A stretch of 64,000 nt of DNA from Takakia lepidozioides. Taxonomy: Eukaryota; Streptophyta; Takakiopsida; Takakiales; Takakiaceae. The position numbers and the translations under genes were made by a program. The DNA lies in NCBI GenBank assembly GCA_030704615.1, contig CM060732.1, forward strand, positions 30,733,053-30,797,052, given 5' to 3'. Positions 34,045 to 46,220 of the stretch are shown piece after piece. Under the pieces are notes generated by a model. It was not told the origin of the DNA, did no database searches, and was given only the letters and a program-made list of their open reading frames with translations. Positions within the stretch are counted from its first letter, which is position 1, and every line of letters begins with the position of its first letter.

Positions 34045-35273
34045 CTAGGCCATCTTTGGCTTGCCTGGCTTGTTATAATGGTTTTTTATCTCCAGGAGAA
34101 ACTGCGATCCGAATGATGGGTCGGCAATTCTCAACTGCTTCACAAAAGCACTCATTATAGTCTTTCTTGTAGCGGTCATCTCTTTTTGGATGTGACTCTC
34201 AACCCCCTTTGCTGTCCTTCTCTCCTCAGGGGTTGAGCTGTAGTATTCCAGTTTGCCACGCTCCCCTGCATCTGCAATGTCTTGCTGCAAGGGAATGCAC
34301 GAGAGTTGCATCAACCCAAGGTCAAGGGAAACAAACAGAAACAAACATGTGGAAGCAGGAATATGGAAAGGCCAGATGAAGGAAGATGTATCTCACCGTG
34401 TACATGTACTCCATGAAAGCCTCACGGGTCAACGAGTACCACGTTTCCGATATCTTGGAGCTTTCGCACTTCTTGTACGTCTCTGCTGAAAGGATGGTCT
34501 TGAAGTTGGTCAAGGGCATCTGCCCGATCCTTTGTATCCTATAAAGTGTGTGAACCAGACTCTTTTTGACATGCGATGTCTCCGTCCCTCTGCAGAATGA
34601 TATCTGAAAGTCAGAATGAAATTCAAGGACTTGAATCAAAGAACCACGGAACCACAAGTGGAACATGTAGAATGAGAAACCAACCTGTTCACATCATTCA
34701 TTGCCGTCAGAAGACCCATCATTTCCCGTCACAATCCAGCACCATCGATCGAACAGAGTAATGCCACTCTTCTTCCTGTGAGTGCAGCCTCCCAATGACA
34801 GCCATCCATGCAAGCAACCGGTGGTTGCCATCCCAAACGTGAAACATCTTCCCTGAGAATGCCCGGGTGGAAGGTTTCCTGGAGAGAAGAAGTTCGAAGG
34901 ATTCGTTCACCTGTCTCCAAATGGGATCCCAGGAGTCCATGATTGACTCATCCACAACGAGCTCATTGCCTCTGGAATCCTTTGTAGAAACGTAAAAGAC
35001 TGCGGATCCATCCAAATACCCATGAACAAACTCGGCCTCCAGCTTGAGAATGTCCTTGATGAGGGGTGGACGAACGACGGGCATGGAAACCAACCTACAC
35101 AGGGGAATCTTCAACCTCCCACCCGGGGCAAGCATACTTTGCACCACAAGCTGAGAGTTTACCTTCTGACCCCCCAGCAGCTCAGCGGCTTTGCTTTCAT
35201 TGAACTCATCGTCAACATCAACAATGATCTCCTTCCCCTGCCCCGAAGGGATCTCCTCCGCCATACTTTGCAT
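34045..35273 (-). pseudogene. ParB/sulfiredoxin-like 'DGNHR' protein, unit A
   Basis: Three exons, 35273-34685, 34589-34397 and 34284-34045, with GT-AG borders and matching phases (Arg codon AG|A at the first junction); about 340 codons. The N-terminal part (LKIPLCRLVSMPVVRPPL ... EFVHGYLDGSAVFYV ... MFHVWDGNHRLLAWM) has the strand-helix order and the DGxHR signature of ParB-N/sulfiredoxin folds, which bind and sometimes cut DNA or use nucleotide triphosphates. Exon 2 is helical (SLVHTLYRIQRIGQMPLTNF), possibly a helix-turn-helix. Exon 3 is basic and ends GKPKMA. A one-base shift near 34735 (MVLDCDG to EMMGLLTAMNDVN) interrupts exon 1. The ParB assignment rests on motif reading. The stop is about 340 bp upstream of the transposase start. 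Confidence 0.5.
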
Positions 35274-35314
35274 CTTCTCCTACAGGGTTGTTCATTCAAA
35301 TTGATATAAGAGAG

Positions 35315-38300
35315 AGGCATGAAACGATGGTGTTTGAGCATGGCAGACAGGCCCTGTGTGGCCAAATTTCTCAGCGGAAAACAAGCATTGTGGGGGCCGA
35401 AAACACCGTGCGTTGCCGCACAATGTTTCAGCTTCCAAATTTAAGTGTTTTGAACATGATATTTGGCCCTATTCAAATGAAAAAAGCCATGACAAGGTGG
35501 GCTCAAACAGTGTGTGTTGATGCACACTGTTTGAGCTGCCTGGTAAGTGTGCATTGAACCTCAAAGACATGCCCCATGATGCCGAATTTCACAAGAAAAA
35601 AACAATCACAAGGTGGGCTCAAACAGTGTGCGTTGACGCACACTCATTGAGCTGCTAGGTAAGTGTTCATTGAACCTCAAAGACATGCCCTTACTGGCCG
35701 ATTTTCAGATGAAAAAAACAAAGAAAAGGTGAGCTCAAACACTGTGCGTTGACGCACACTGTTTGAGCTGCCAGGTAAGTGTTCCTTGATCCTCACAGAC
35801 GTACCCTGTGTTGCCGGATATCACAAGAAAAAAACAATGACAAGGTGGGCTCAAACAGTGTGCGTTGACGCACACTGTATGAGCTGCCAGGTAAGTGATG
35901 ATTGATCCTCAAATACATACCCTATGTGGCCGATTTTCAGATGAGAAAGGCAATGACAAGGTGAGCTCAAACAGTGTGCGTTGACGCACACTATTTGAGC
36001 TGCCAGGTAAGTGATGATTGATCCTCAAATACATGCCCTTTGTGGCTTTTTTTCAGATGAAAAAATAATGAGAAGGTGAGCTCAAACAGTGTGTGTTGAC
36101 GCACACTGTTTGAGCTGCCAGGTAAGTGATGATTGATCCTCAAATACATGCCCTATGTGGCTTATTTCAGATAACAAAGGCAATGACAAGGTGAGCTCAA
36201 ACCGTGTGCGTTGACACACACAGTTTGAGCTCCCAGGTATGTGATGATTGATCCTCAAATACATGTTGTTTGTGGCCTTTTTCAAATGAAAAAATAATGA
36301 GAGGTTGGGCTCAAACAATGTGCGCCAACGCACACTGTTTGAGCTGCTAGGTAAGTGTTCATTGATCCTCAGTTACATGCCTTGTGTGGCCGATTTTCAA
36401 ACGAAAAAACAATGATAAGGTGGGCTCAAACAGTGTGCGTTGACGCACACTGTTTGAGCTGCCAGGTAAGTGTTCATTGATCCTCGCAAACATGCCCTGT
36501 ATTCCAAATTTCACAGGAAAAAAGCAGTGACAAGGTGGGGTCAAACAGTGTGCGTTGACGCACACTGTTTGAGCTGCCAGGTAAGTGTTCATTGATCCTA
36601 AAATACATGCCCTTTGCGGCCTTTTTTCAGATGACAAAATAATGAGAAGGTGAGCTCAAATAGAGTGCATTGACGGACACTGTTTGAGATACCAGGTAAG
36701 TGATGATTGATCCTCAAATACATTCCCTATGTGGCCTATTTCAGATGACAAAGGCAATGACAAGGTGAGCTCAAATAGTGTGCATTGACGCACACTGTTT
36801 GAGCTGCCTGGTAAGTGATGATTGATCCTCAAATACATGCCCTTTGTGGCTTTTTTTCAGATGACAAAATAATGAGAAGGTGAGCTCAAATAGTGTGCGT
36901 TGACGCACACTGTTTGAGATACCAGGTAAGTGATAATTGATCCTCAAATACATGCCCTATGTGGCCTATTTCAGATGACAAAGGCAATGACAAGGTGAGC
37001 TCAAACCGTGTGCGTTGACACACACTGTTTGAGCTCCCAGGTATGTGATGATTGATCCTCAAATACATGTTGTTTGTGGCCTTTTTCAGATGAAAAAATA
37101 AAGAGAAGTTGGGCTCAAACAGTGTGCGCCAACGCACACTGTTTGAGCTGCTAGGTAAGTGTTCATTGATCATCAGTTACATGCCCTGTGTGGCCGATTT
37201 TCAAACAAAAAAACAATGAGAAGGTGGGCTCAAACAGTGTGCATTGACGCACATTGTTTGAGCTGCCAGGTAAGTGTTCATTGATCCTCAAATACATGCC
37301 CTTTGTGGCCGAATTTAAGATGAAAAAACCAAAGAAAAGGTGAGCTCAAACAGTGTGCGTTGACACACACTGTTTGAGCTGCCAGGTAAGTGTTCATTGA
37401 ACCTCACAGACATGCCCTGTATTGCCAAATTTCAAAGGAGAAAAACAGTGACAAGGTGGGCTCAAACAGTGTGCGTCAACGCACAATGTTTGATCTGCCA
37501 GGTAAGTGTTCATTGATCCTAAAATACATACCCTATGTGGCCGATTTTCAGATAAGAAAGGCAATGACAAGGTGAGCTCAAACAGTGTGCATTGACGCAC
37601 ACTGTTTGAGATGCCTGGTAAGTGATGATTGATCCTCAAATACATGCCCTTTGTGGCTTTTTTTCAGATGACAAAATAATGAGAAGGTGAGCTCAAACAG
37701 TGTGCGTTGACGCACACTGTTTGAGATACCAGGTAAGTGATGATTGATCCTCAAATACATGCCCTATGTGGCCTATTTCAGATGACAAAGGCAATGACAA
37801 GGTGAGCTGAAACCTTGTGCGTTGACGCACACAGTTTGAGCTGCCAGGTAAGTGATGATTGATCCTCAAATACATGCCCTTTGTGGCCTTTTTTCAGATG
37901 ACAAAATAATGAGAAGGTGAGCTCAAATAGAGTGCGTTGACGCACACTGTTTGAGATACCAGATAAGTGATGATTGATCCTCCAATACATGCCCTATGTG
38001 GCCTATTTCAGATGACAAAGGCAATGACAAGGTGAGCTGAAACCGTGTGCGTTGACGTACACAGTTTGAGCTGCCAGGTAAGTGACGATTGATCCTCAAA
38101 TACATGCCCTTTGTGCCCTTTTTTCAGATGACAAAATAATGAGAATGTGAGCTCAAATAGAGTGCGTTGACGCACACTGTTTGAGATACCAGGTAAGTGA
38201 TGTATGATCCTCAAATACATGCCCTATGTGGCCTATTTCAGATGACAAAGGCAATGACAAGGTGAGCTCAAAGAGTGTGCATTGACGCACACTGTTTGAG

Positions 38301-41300
38301 CTGCCTGGTAAGTGATGATTGATCCTCAAATACATGCCCTTTGTGGCTTTTTTTCAGATGACAAAATAATGAGAAGGTGAGCTCAAACAGTGTGCGTTGA
38401 CGCACACTATTTGAGATACCAGGTAAGTGATGATTGATCCTCAAATACATGCCGTATGTGGCCTATTTCAGATGACAAAGGCAATGACAAGGTGAGCTCA
38501 AACCGTGTGCGTTGACACACACCGTTTGAGCTGCCAGGTATGTGATGATTGATCCTCAAATACATATTGTTTGTAGCCTTTTTTCAGATGAAAAAATAAT
38601 TAGAAGTTGGGCTCAAACAGTGTGCGCCAACGCACATTGTTTGAGTTGCTAGGTAAGTGTTCATTGATCCTCAGTTACATGCCATGTGTGGCCGATTTTC
38701 AAACAAAAAAACAATGAGAAGTTGGGCTCAAAGAGTGTGCGTTGACGCACACTGTTTGAGCTGCCAGGTAAGTGTTCATTGATCTCCAAATACATGCCCT
38801 TTGTGGCCGAATTTAAGATGAAAAAAACAAAGAAAAGGTGAGCTCAAACATTGTGCGTTGACACACACTGTTCGACCTGCCAGGTAAGTGTTCATTGAAC
38901 CTCACATACATGCCCTGTATTGCCAAATTTCAAAGGAGAAAAACAGTGACAAGGTGGGCTCAAACAGTGTGCGTCAACCCACACTGTTTGATCTGCCAGG
39001 TAAGTGTTCATTGATTCTAAAATACATACCCTATGTGGCCGATTTTCAGATAAGAAAGGCAATGACAAGGTGAGCTCAAACAGTGTGCATTGACGCACAC
39101 TGTTTGAGTTGCCTGATAAGTGATGATTGATCCTCAAATACATGCCCTTTGTGGCTTTTTATTCAGATGACAAAATAATGAGAAGGTGAGCTCAAACAGT
39201 GTGCGTTGACGCACACTGTTTGAGATACCAGATAAGTGATGATTGATCCTCAAATACATGCCCTATGTGGCCTATTTCAGATGACAAAGGCAATGACAAG
39301 GTGAACTCAAATAGTGTGCATTGACGCACACTGTTTGAGCTGCGAGGTCTGTGATGATTGATCCTCAAATACATGTTGTTTGTGGCTTTTTTCAGATGAA
39401 AAAATAATGAGAAGTTGGGCTCAAACAGTGTGCGCCAACGCACACTGTTTGAGCTGCTAGGTAAGTGTTCATTGATCCTCAGTTACATGCCATGTGTGGC
39501 CGATTTTCAAACAAAAAAACAATGAGAAGGTGGGCTCAAAGAGTGTGCGTTGACGCACACTATTTGAGCTGCCAGGTAAGTGTTCATTGATCCTCAAATA
39601 CATGCCCTTTGTGGCCGAATTTAAGATGAAAAAAACAAAGAAAATGTGAGCTCAAACATTGTGCGTTGACACACACTCTTCGAGCTGCCAGGTAAGTGTT
39701 CATTGAACCTCACAGACATGCCCTGTATTGCCAAATTTCAAAGGAGAAAAATAGTGACAAGGTGGGCTCAAACAGTGTGCGTCAACCCACACTGTTTGAT
39801 CTGCCAGGTAAGTGTTCATTGATCCTAAAATACATACCCTATGTGGCCGATTTTCAGATAAGAAAGGCAATGACAAGGTGAGCTCAAACAGTGTGCATTG
39901 ACGCACACTGTTTGAGTTGCCTGGTAAGTGATGATTGATCCTCAAATACATGCCCTTTGTGACTTTTTTTTCAGATGACAAAATAATGAGAAGGTGAGCT
40001 CAAACAGTGTGCATTGACGCACACTGTTTGAGATACCGGGTAAGTGATGATTGATCCTCAAATACATGCCCTATGTGGCCTATTTCAAATGACAAAGGCA
40101 ATGACAAGGTGAGCCGAAACCATGTGCGTTGACGCACACAGTTTGAGCTGCCAAGTAAGTGATGATTGATCCTCAAAAACATGCCCTTTGTGGCCTTTTT
40201 TCAGATGACAAAATAATGAGAAGGTGAGCTCAAATAGAGTGCGTTGACGCACACTGTTTGAGATACCAGGTAAGTGATGATTGATCCTCAAATACATGCC
40301 CTATGTGGCCTATTTCAGATGACAAAGGCAATGACAAGGTGAGCTGAAACCGTGTGCGTTGACGCACACAGTTTGAGCTGCCAGGTAAGTGATGATTGAT
40401 CCTCAAATACATGCCCTATGTGGCCTATTTCAGATGACAAAGGCAATGACAAGATGAGCTCAAAGAGTGTGCATTGACGCACACCGTTTGAGCTGCCTGA
40501 TAAGTGATGATTGATCCTCAAATACATGCCCTTTGTGGCTTTTTTTCAGATAACAAAATAATGAGAAGGTGAGCTCAAACAGTGTGCATTGACGCACACT
40601 GATTGAGATACCAGGTAAGTGATGATTGATCCTCAAATACATGCCCTATGTGGCCTATTTCAGATGACAAAGGCAATGACAAGGTGAGCTGAAACCGTGT
40701 GCGTTGACGCACACAGTTTGAGCTGCCAGGTAAGTGATGATTGATCCTCAAATACATGCCCTTTGTGGCCTTTTTTCAGATGACAAAATAATGAGAAGGT
40801 GAGCTCAAATAGAGTGCGTTGACGCACACTGTTTGAGATACCAGGTAAGTGATGATTGATCCTCAAATACATGCCCTATGTGGCCTATTTCAGATGACAA
40901 AGGCAATGACAAGGTGAGCTGAAACCGTGTGCGTTGACGCACACAGTTTGAGCTGCCAGGTAAGTGATGATTGATCCTCAAATACATGCCCTTTGTGGCC
41001 TTTTTTCAGATGACAAAATAATGAGAAGGTGAGTTCAAAGAGAGTGCGTTGACGCACACTGTTTGAGATACCAGGTAAGTGATGATTGATCCTCAAATAC
41101 ATGCCCTATGTGGCCTATTTCAGATGACAAAGGCAATGACAAGGTGAGCTCAAAGAGTGTGCATTGACGCACACCGTTTGAGCTGCCTGATAAGTGATGA
41201 TTGATCCTCAAATACATGCCCTTTGTGGCTTTTTTTCAGATGACAAAATAATGAGAAGGTGAGCTCAAACAGTGTGCGTTGACACACACTGTTTGAGATA

Positions 41301-43960
41301 CCAGCTAAGTGATGATTGATCCTCAAATACATGCCCTATGTGGCCTATTTCAGATGACAAAGGCAATGACAAGGTGAGCTCAAACCGTGTGCGTTGACAC
41401 ACACTGTTTGAGCTCCCAGGTATGTGATGATTGATCCTCAAATACATATTGTTTGTGGCCTTTTTCAGATGAAAAAATAATGAGAAGTTGGGCTCAAACA
41501 GTGTGCGCCAACGCACACTGTTTGAGCAGCTAGGTAAGTGTCCATTGATCCTCAGTTATATGCCCTGTGTGGCCGATTCTCAAACAAAAAAACAATGAGA
41601 AGGTGGGCTCAAACAGTGTGCATTGACGCACATTGTTTGAGCTGCCAGGTAAGTGTTCATTGATCCTCAAATACATGCCCTTTGTGGCCGAATTTAAGAT
41701 GAAAAAAACAAAGAAAATGTGAGCTCAAACAGTGTGCGTTGACACACACTGTTTGAGCTGCCAGGTAAGTTTTCATTGAACCTCACAAACATGCCCTGTA
41801 TTGCCAAATTTCAAAGGAGAAAAACAGTGACAAGGTGGGCTCAAACAGTGTGCGTCAACGCACAATGTTTGATCTGCCAGGTAAGTGTTCATTGATCCTA
41901 AAATACATACCCTATGTGGCCGATTTTCAGATAAGAAAGGCAATGACAAGGTGAGCTCAAACAGTGTGCATTGACGCACACTGTTTGAGATACCAGGTAA
42001 GTGATGATTAATCCTCAAATACATGCCCTATGTGGCCTATTTCAGATGACAAAGGCAATGACAAGGTGAGCTGAAACCGTGTGCGTTGACGCACACAGTT
42101 TGAGCTGCCAGGTAAGTGATGATTGATCCTCAAATACATGCCCTTTGTGGCCTTTTTTCAGATGACAAAATAATGAGAAGGTGAGCTCAAACAGTGTGCG
42201 TTGACGCACACTGTTTGAGATACCAGGTAAGTGATGATTGATCCTCAATTACATGCCCTATGTGGCCTATTTCAGATGACAAAGGCAATGACAAGGTGAG
42301 CTGAAACAGTGTGCATTGACGCACACTGTTTGAGCTGCCTGGTAAGTGATGATTGATCCTCAAATACATGCCCTTTCTGGCTTTTTTTCAGATGACAAAA
42401 TAATGAGAAGGTGAGCTCAAACAGTGTGCGTTGACGCACACTGTTTGAGATACCAGGTAAGTGATGATTGATCCTCAAATACATGCCCTATGTGGCCTAT
42501 TTCAGATGACAAAGGCAATGACAAAGTGAGCTCAAACCGTGTGCGTTGACACACACTGTTTGAGCTGCCAGGTATGTGATGATTGATCCTCAAATACATG
42601 TTGTTTGTGGCCGTTTTCAGATGAAAAAATAATGAGAAGTTGGGCTCAAACAGTGTGCGCCAACGCACACTGTTTGAGCTGCTAGGTAAGTGTTCGTTGA
42701 TCCTAGGTTACATGCCCTGTGTGGCCGATTTTCAAACGAAAACACAATGAGAAGGTGGTCTCAAAGAGTGTGCGTTGACGCACACTGTTTGAGCTGCCAG
42801 GTAAGTGTTCATTGATCCTCATATACATGCCCTTTGTGGCCGAATTTAAGATGAAAAAAACAAAAAAAAGGTGAGCTCAAATAGTGTGCGTTGACGTACA
42901 CTGTTTGAGCTGCCAGGTAAGTGTTCATTGATCCTCACAGACATGCCCTGGATTGCCGAATTTCACAGGAAAAAAACAGTGACAAGGTGGGGTCAAACAA
43001 TCTGCGTTGACGCATACTGTTTGAGCTGCCAGGTAAGTGTTCATTGATCATCAATTACATGCCATTTGTGGCCGATTTCAAGATGAAAAAAACAATGAGA
43101 AGGTGGGCTCAAACAGTGTGTGCCAACGCACACTGTTTGAGCTGCCAGGTAAGTGTTCATTGATCCTCAGAGACATGCCCTATGTGGTCGATTTTCAAAC
43201 GAAAAAAACAATGACAAGGTGAGCTCGAAAAGTGTGCGTTGACGCACACTGTTTGAGCTTCCAGGTAAGTGATGATTGATCCTCAAATACATACCCTATG
43301 TGACCGATTTTCAGATGACAAAGGCAATGACAAGGTGAGCTCAAACCGTGTGCGTTGACGTACACTGTTTGAGCTGCCTGGTAAGTGATGATTGATCCTC
43401 AAATACATGCCGTTTGTGGCCGTTTTTCAGATGAAAAATCAATGATCAAACAGTGTGCGCCAACGCACACTGTTTGAGCTACCAGGTAAGTGTTCATTGA
43501 TCCTCAGAGACACGCCCTGTGTGGCCGATTTTGAAAAAAAAAAAATAATGACAAAGTGAGCTCAAACAATGTGCGTTGACGCACACTGCTGGAGCTACCA
43601 GGAAATTGATGATTGAACCTCAAAGAGATATCCTGGCTCGGTAATTTTTTTGTGAGAAGAACAATGATAAGGGGGGCTCAAATAGTGTGCGTCAACGCAC
43701 ACTGTTTGAGCTTTCAAATAGTGGAGGATTGAACCGGGCATAGTGGCCCTATCTGGCCGTTTTGCACACCAACAACCAAGTAAAATGGGGGGCTCAAACA
43801 GTGTGCGTCAACGCACACTGTTTGAGCTTCCAATTCGTGGTGGATTGAACCTGCCCTAGTTCCCCAATTTGGCCGTTTCGCACATCAACAAACAAGCAAA
43901 ATGGAAGGCTCAAACAGTGTGCGTCAACGCACACTGTTTGAGCTTCTTGTTCGCGGTTGA
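35315..43960 (+). repeat. Satellite array of about 74 monomers, about 115 bp each, with a 34-bp palindrome and splice-like sites
   Basis: Each monomer has the inverted repeat CTCAAACAGTGTGCGT + TG + ACGCACACTGTTTGAG; variants have CCAA or TCAA at the centre. In the core this is followed at once by GCTGCCAGGTAAGTG or GATACCAGGTAAGTG, then a 40-45-base AT-rich spacer, a pyrimidine run and CAGATGACAAA, then AATAATGAGAAG or GGCAATGACAAG before the next palindrome. Two main monomer types alternate and longer blocks recur, so it is a higher-order satellite. Clear palindromes run from 35502 to 43909 at 115-116 bp spacing. The last few monomers (43640-43960) keep the palindrome but lack the GTAAGT part. 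Short minus-strand frames in every unit are by-products. Confidence 0.95.
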
Positions 43961-45342
43961 TGCAACCTGGCAGAGATGCCGTGTGTAGACTATGTTCATA
44001 TCGAAATACAATCTCAACTGGGGTTCACATCAGCAATGAAGCACAAAGGTGGGTTCCAAAGATTGTACCTTTTTTTTTTGCTGCTCCAGAAGACTCCCCA
44101 ATCGTCGGGGACCCTTTGCGCTTCGGACTGCTCTCCACACATCGCATGTTCTGGAGCATCTCCCCCATCCTCTCTTCCACTATGAGGTTCTTCGTGAGGC
44201 CAACATCAACATCATCTTCGGCGTCTGTCTCTCCCTCGGATGCAGTGTCCTCCTCACCTGTTCTTGGAACTATGGCAGGCTGCTGTTCTTCTCCGGTTTC
44301 CTGCTCTTCCATCGCCATACTTTCCTCTTTGCCATCTTCTTCCGCCTTTTCCTCTTCGTCCACTCTTTCCATCCTCATTCTATATCTAGCTCTATTCCTG
44401 TTTCTAGAGCTCGTGAAGTATAATGACTTCCTTCTCTTCCTCCTCCGCTGGAAACAAGGGCTCCCCACGATGCCTCTAGAGCTCTCCAGTTTGATGTTTG
44501 CAACAAGGGTTGCTATGGCATGTAACCAAAATCAAAATTGGACATTGTCAACCGTATTTGGATGCGGGTGTTGTTATTGTGTGCGAGCGGAATTCATCCA
44601 TTTCGGCGTCTTTGTATTATCCAAGAAATAAAGTGCTAGAAAATATGTACATCCGTTGCATGTACTTGTGATATATGTCAGATGTACTTCGCCGCCTGCC
44701 AATACATGGCGGCCTTCTTGCATTCTTTCAAATTCGGAAGGGCCGTAGAAATCTAATGCTAGTTCAATTTCAAGCAGTTCTTGCAGATTCGCCATAAATG
44801 TTATGCTTCACATATGCATCCACGTGTGTCGTACTGCCTACCCTGTGGTTTGCATTTTGCCGTCATCGTCGCCATGGGGTCATTCGGTATAAAGGGTTGT
44901 GTCGGAAATGATCTTGTGTTGCACACATCCGTGCGAGGTGACTCTTGGAGTGTTAGTGTTTGTGCTGTGCTCTTCTGGCACAGCACAACCTCATTACATT
45001 CGGGGTCTTCCTGTTTACTGCTCTCCAGGGTTGTTGCCGTCTTTCCATAATGGATGGTTTCATGTCATGTTCAGGGTTTGTTTTTCATCCAAAAACAACA
45101 CGGCTTCTTGTGGCTTCTTGTCTTTGAAAACAATTTTTCTGGTTGGTGTCTCTCAGCGTGGTTGTCTGCGAAGTTCAGTGCATGTCATTCCTACATCCTT
45201 TTGATGCATCGCCCGCAGCCTTCGGGTTAGTGCTACCCTTGTTGACCTCAATTTGTTTGTGGTGGATCCCCTTTCGAGAATTACGGGCTATCAGTTCGGG
45301 GATTCTGTTGTGAATCGCAACTTTCGGTCAGTGTAGGAAAAC
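43961..45342. other. Possible minus-strand gene of unknown function, otherwise nothing recognised
   Basis: On the minus strand, 44795-44688 begins MANLQELLEIELALDFYG and could end at a GT donor. A long frame at about 44530-44025 then encodes a basic cluster (RRRKRRK), an acidic stretch (EEEKAEED, EEEQETGEEQ) and SSPKRKGSPTIGESSGAAKK. It looks like a nuclear protein with localisation signals. I do not recognise it, and I could not make the splice phase fit. The remaining 600 bp before 45343 show nothing. Confidence 0.35.
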
Positions 45343-46220
45343 ATGTTGAGGGAGCGAGATAGACTCGCCCGATTTCATTCCAATGCAGGTAGTCTTCCAC
45401 TGACTGCCACTGCAGACGACGATGGGTTTGCAGTTGTTCATGAGGATGAGCTGGTTACAGTGTTCCCACTGGAATTGGGTTCTTTGCTTGTTCAAAAAGT
45501 GGTGTATGACGAGGATGGGAATTTGGATTCTGGACACTTGGAGAAACCATTGGTTGGCGAGTGTGGAAGGAAGTGGAGAGTCCTTCCAGGCACATACCGT
45601 GTCCTTGGAAAAGAGAGAAGACAATCAGCAGGATCAGTCATTACCCCTGGAACTGCAGCATCGGTCGTGCAGCAAAAGGGCACAGTTCATGTGAAACAAG
45701 AGGTGAGCACATCCACTACATTCGTGACTCTTTCAGACTCGTCCTCGGAGGATGTTTCTGAGATTCCTCCGCCAGTGCAGACTCCATTCTTGGATGATGA
45801 CAAATTGCAAGAGATAACGAGTGTCATTCCAAAATTGAAAGCCCTCGCAGGGGTGCCTGGGTGCAAGAGCGAGATGCGTTTTGTTGATTGGGAGTCCCTT
45901 CGTGTGCAGCGGGTTCAATACGTGCCAGCAAAGTTTGATGGGGACATCTTGTTTGAGCTCAACCCTCCCACGTCTTCCAATGGACTGTCTGGGCTTCTGC
46001 AGGGCATGGACAAGAAACATGACGGACACCCTTGGTGCAGGACAAAAACGTCGAACATCCACAACGACATTGGATTGAAATTTCGAAGGTCGGTTTGCGT
46101 TGGGCATTGCAAGTGCCTGAAAATTTCTTGCCCTCGGATGAGAAACAATGCTCAACCAAACAAAAGTTAGTGGGAAGATGTGCCCCTGAATCCTTTCACC
46201 CCAGGACTTGCCCCTCCCGA
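45343..46220 (+). pseudogene. N-terminal third of the unit B transposase, inverted
   Basis: The frame from the ATG at 45343 matches the start of the unit A transposase (33703 downwards): GFAVVHEDEL, KVVYD, WRVLPGTYRVLGKERR, VITPGTAASVV, then VKQE and VTLSDSSSEDVSEIP, then GMDKKHDGHPWCRTKTSNI. An in-frame TAG at about 46168 interrupts NKS-WEDVPLNPFTPGLAPP, after which homology ends at about 46220. It lies head to head with the C-terminal exon of the same paralogue on the minus strand, so it was moved and inverted. Uninterrupted for 275 codons, it is the best-preserved version of this domain. Confidence 0.75.

Noticed and set aside
36082-42668. Dozens of 60-83-residue minus-strand frames in the satellite
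   Set aside because: They are the same by-product of the repeat (MYLRINHH... type). The 115-bp period is not a multiple of three, so no long protein can form.
35315-43960. Regular palindromic repeats resembling a CRISPR array
   Set aside because: The whole 115-bp unit is repeated with no unique spacers, it lies in a eukaryotic genome, and there are no cas genes.
43957-44631. Plus-strand 224-residue Ser-rich frame
   Set aside because: Its composition is that of the reverse strand of an acidic/basic coding frame; the minus strand reads as a more protein-like sequence with nuclear localisation signals.
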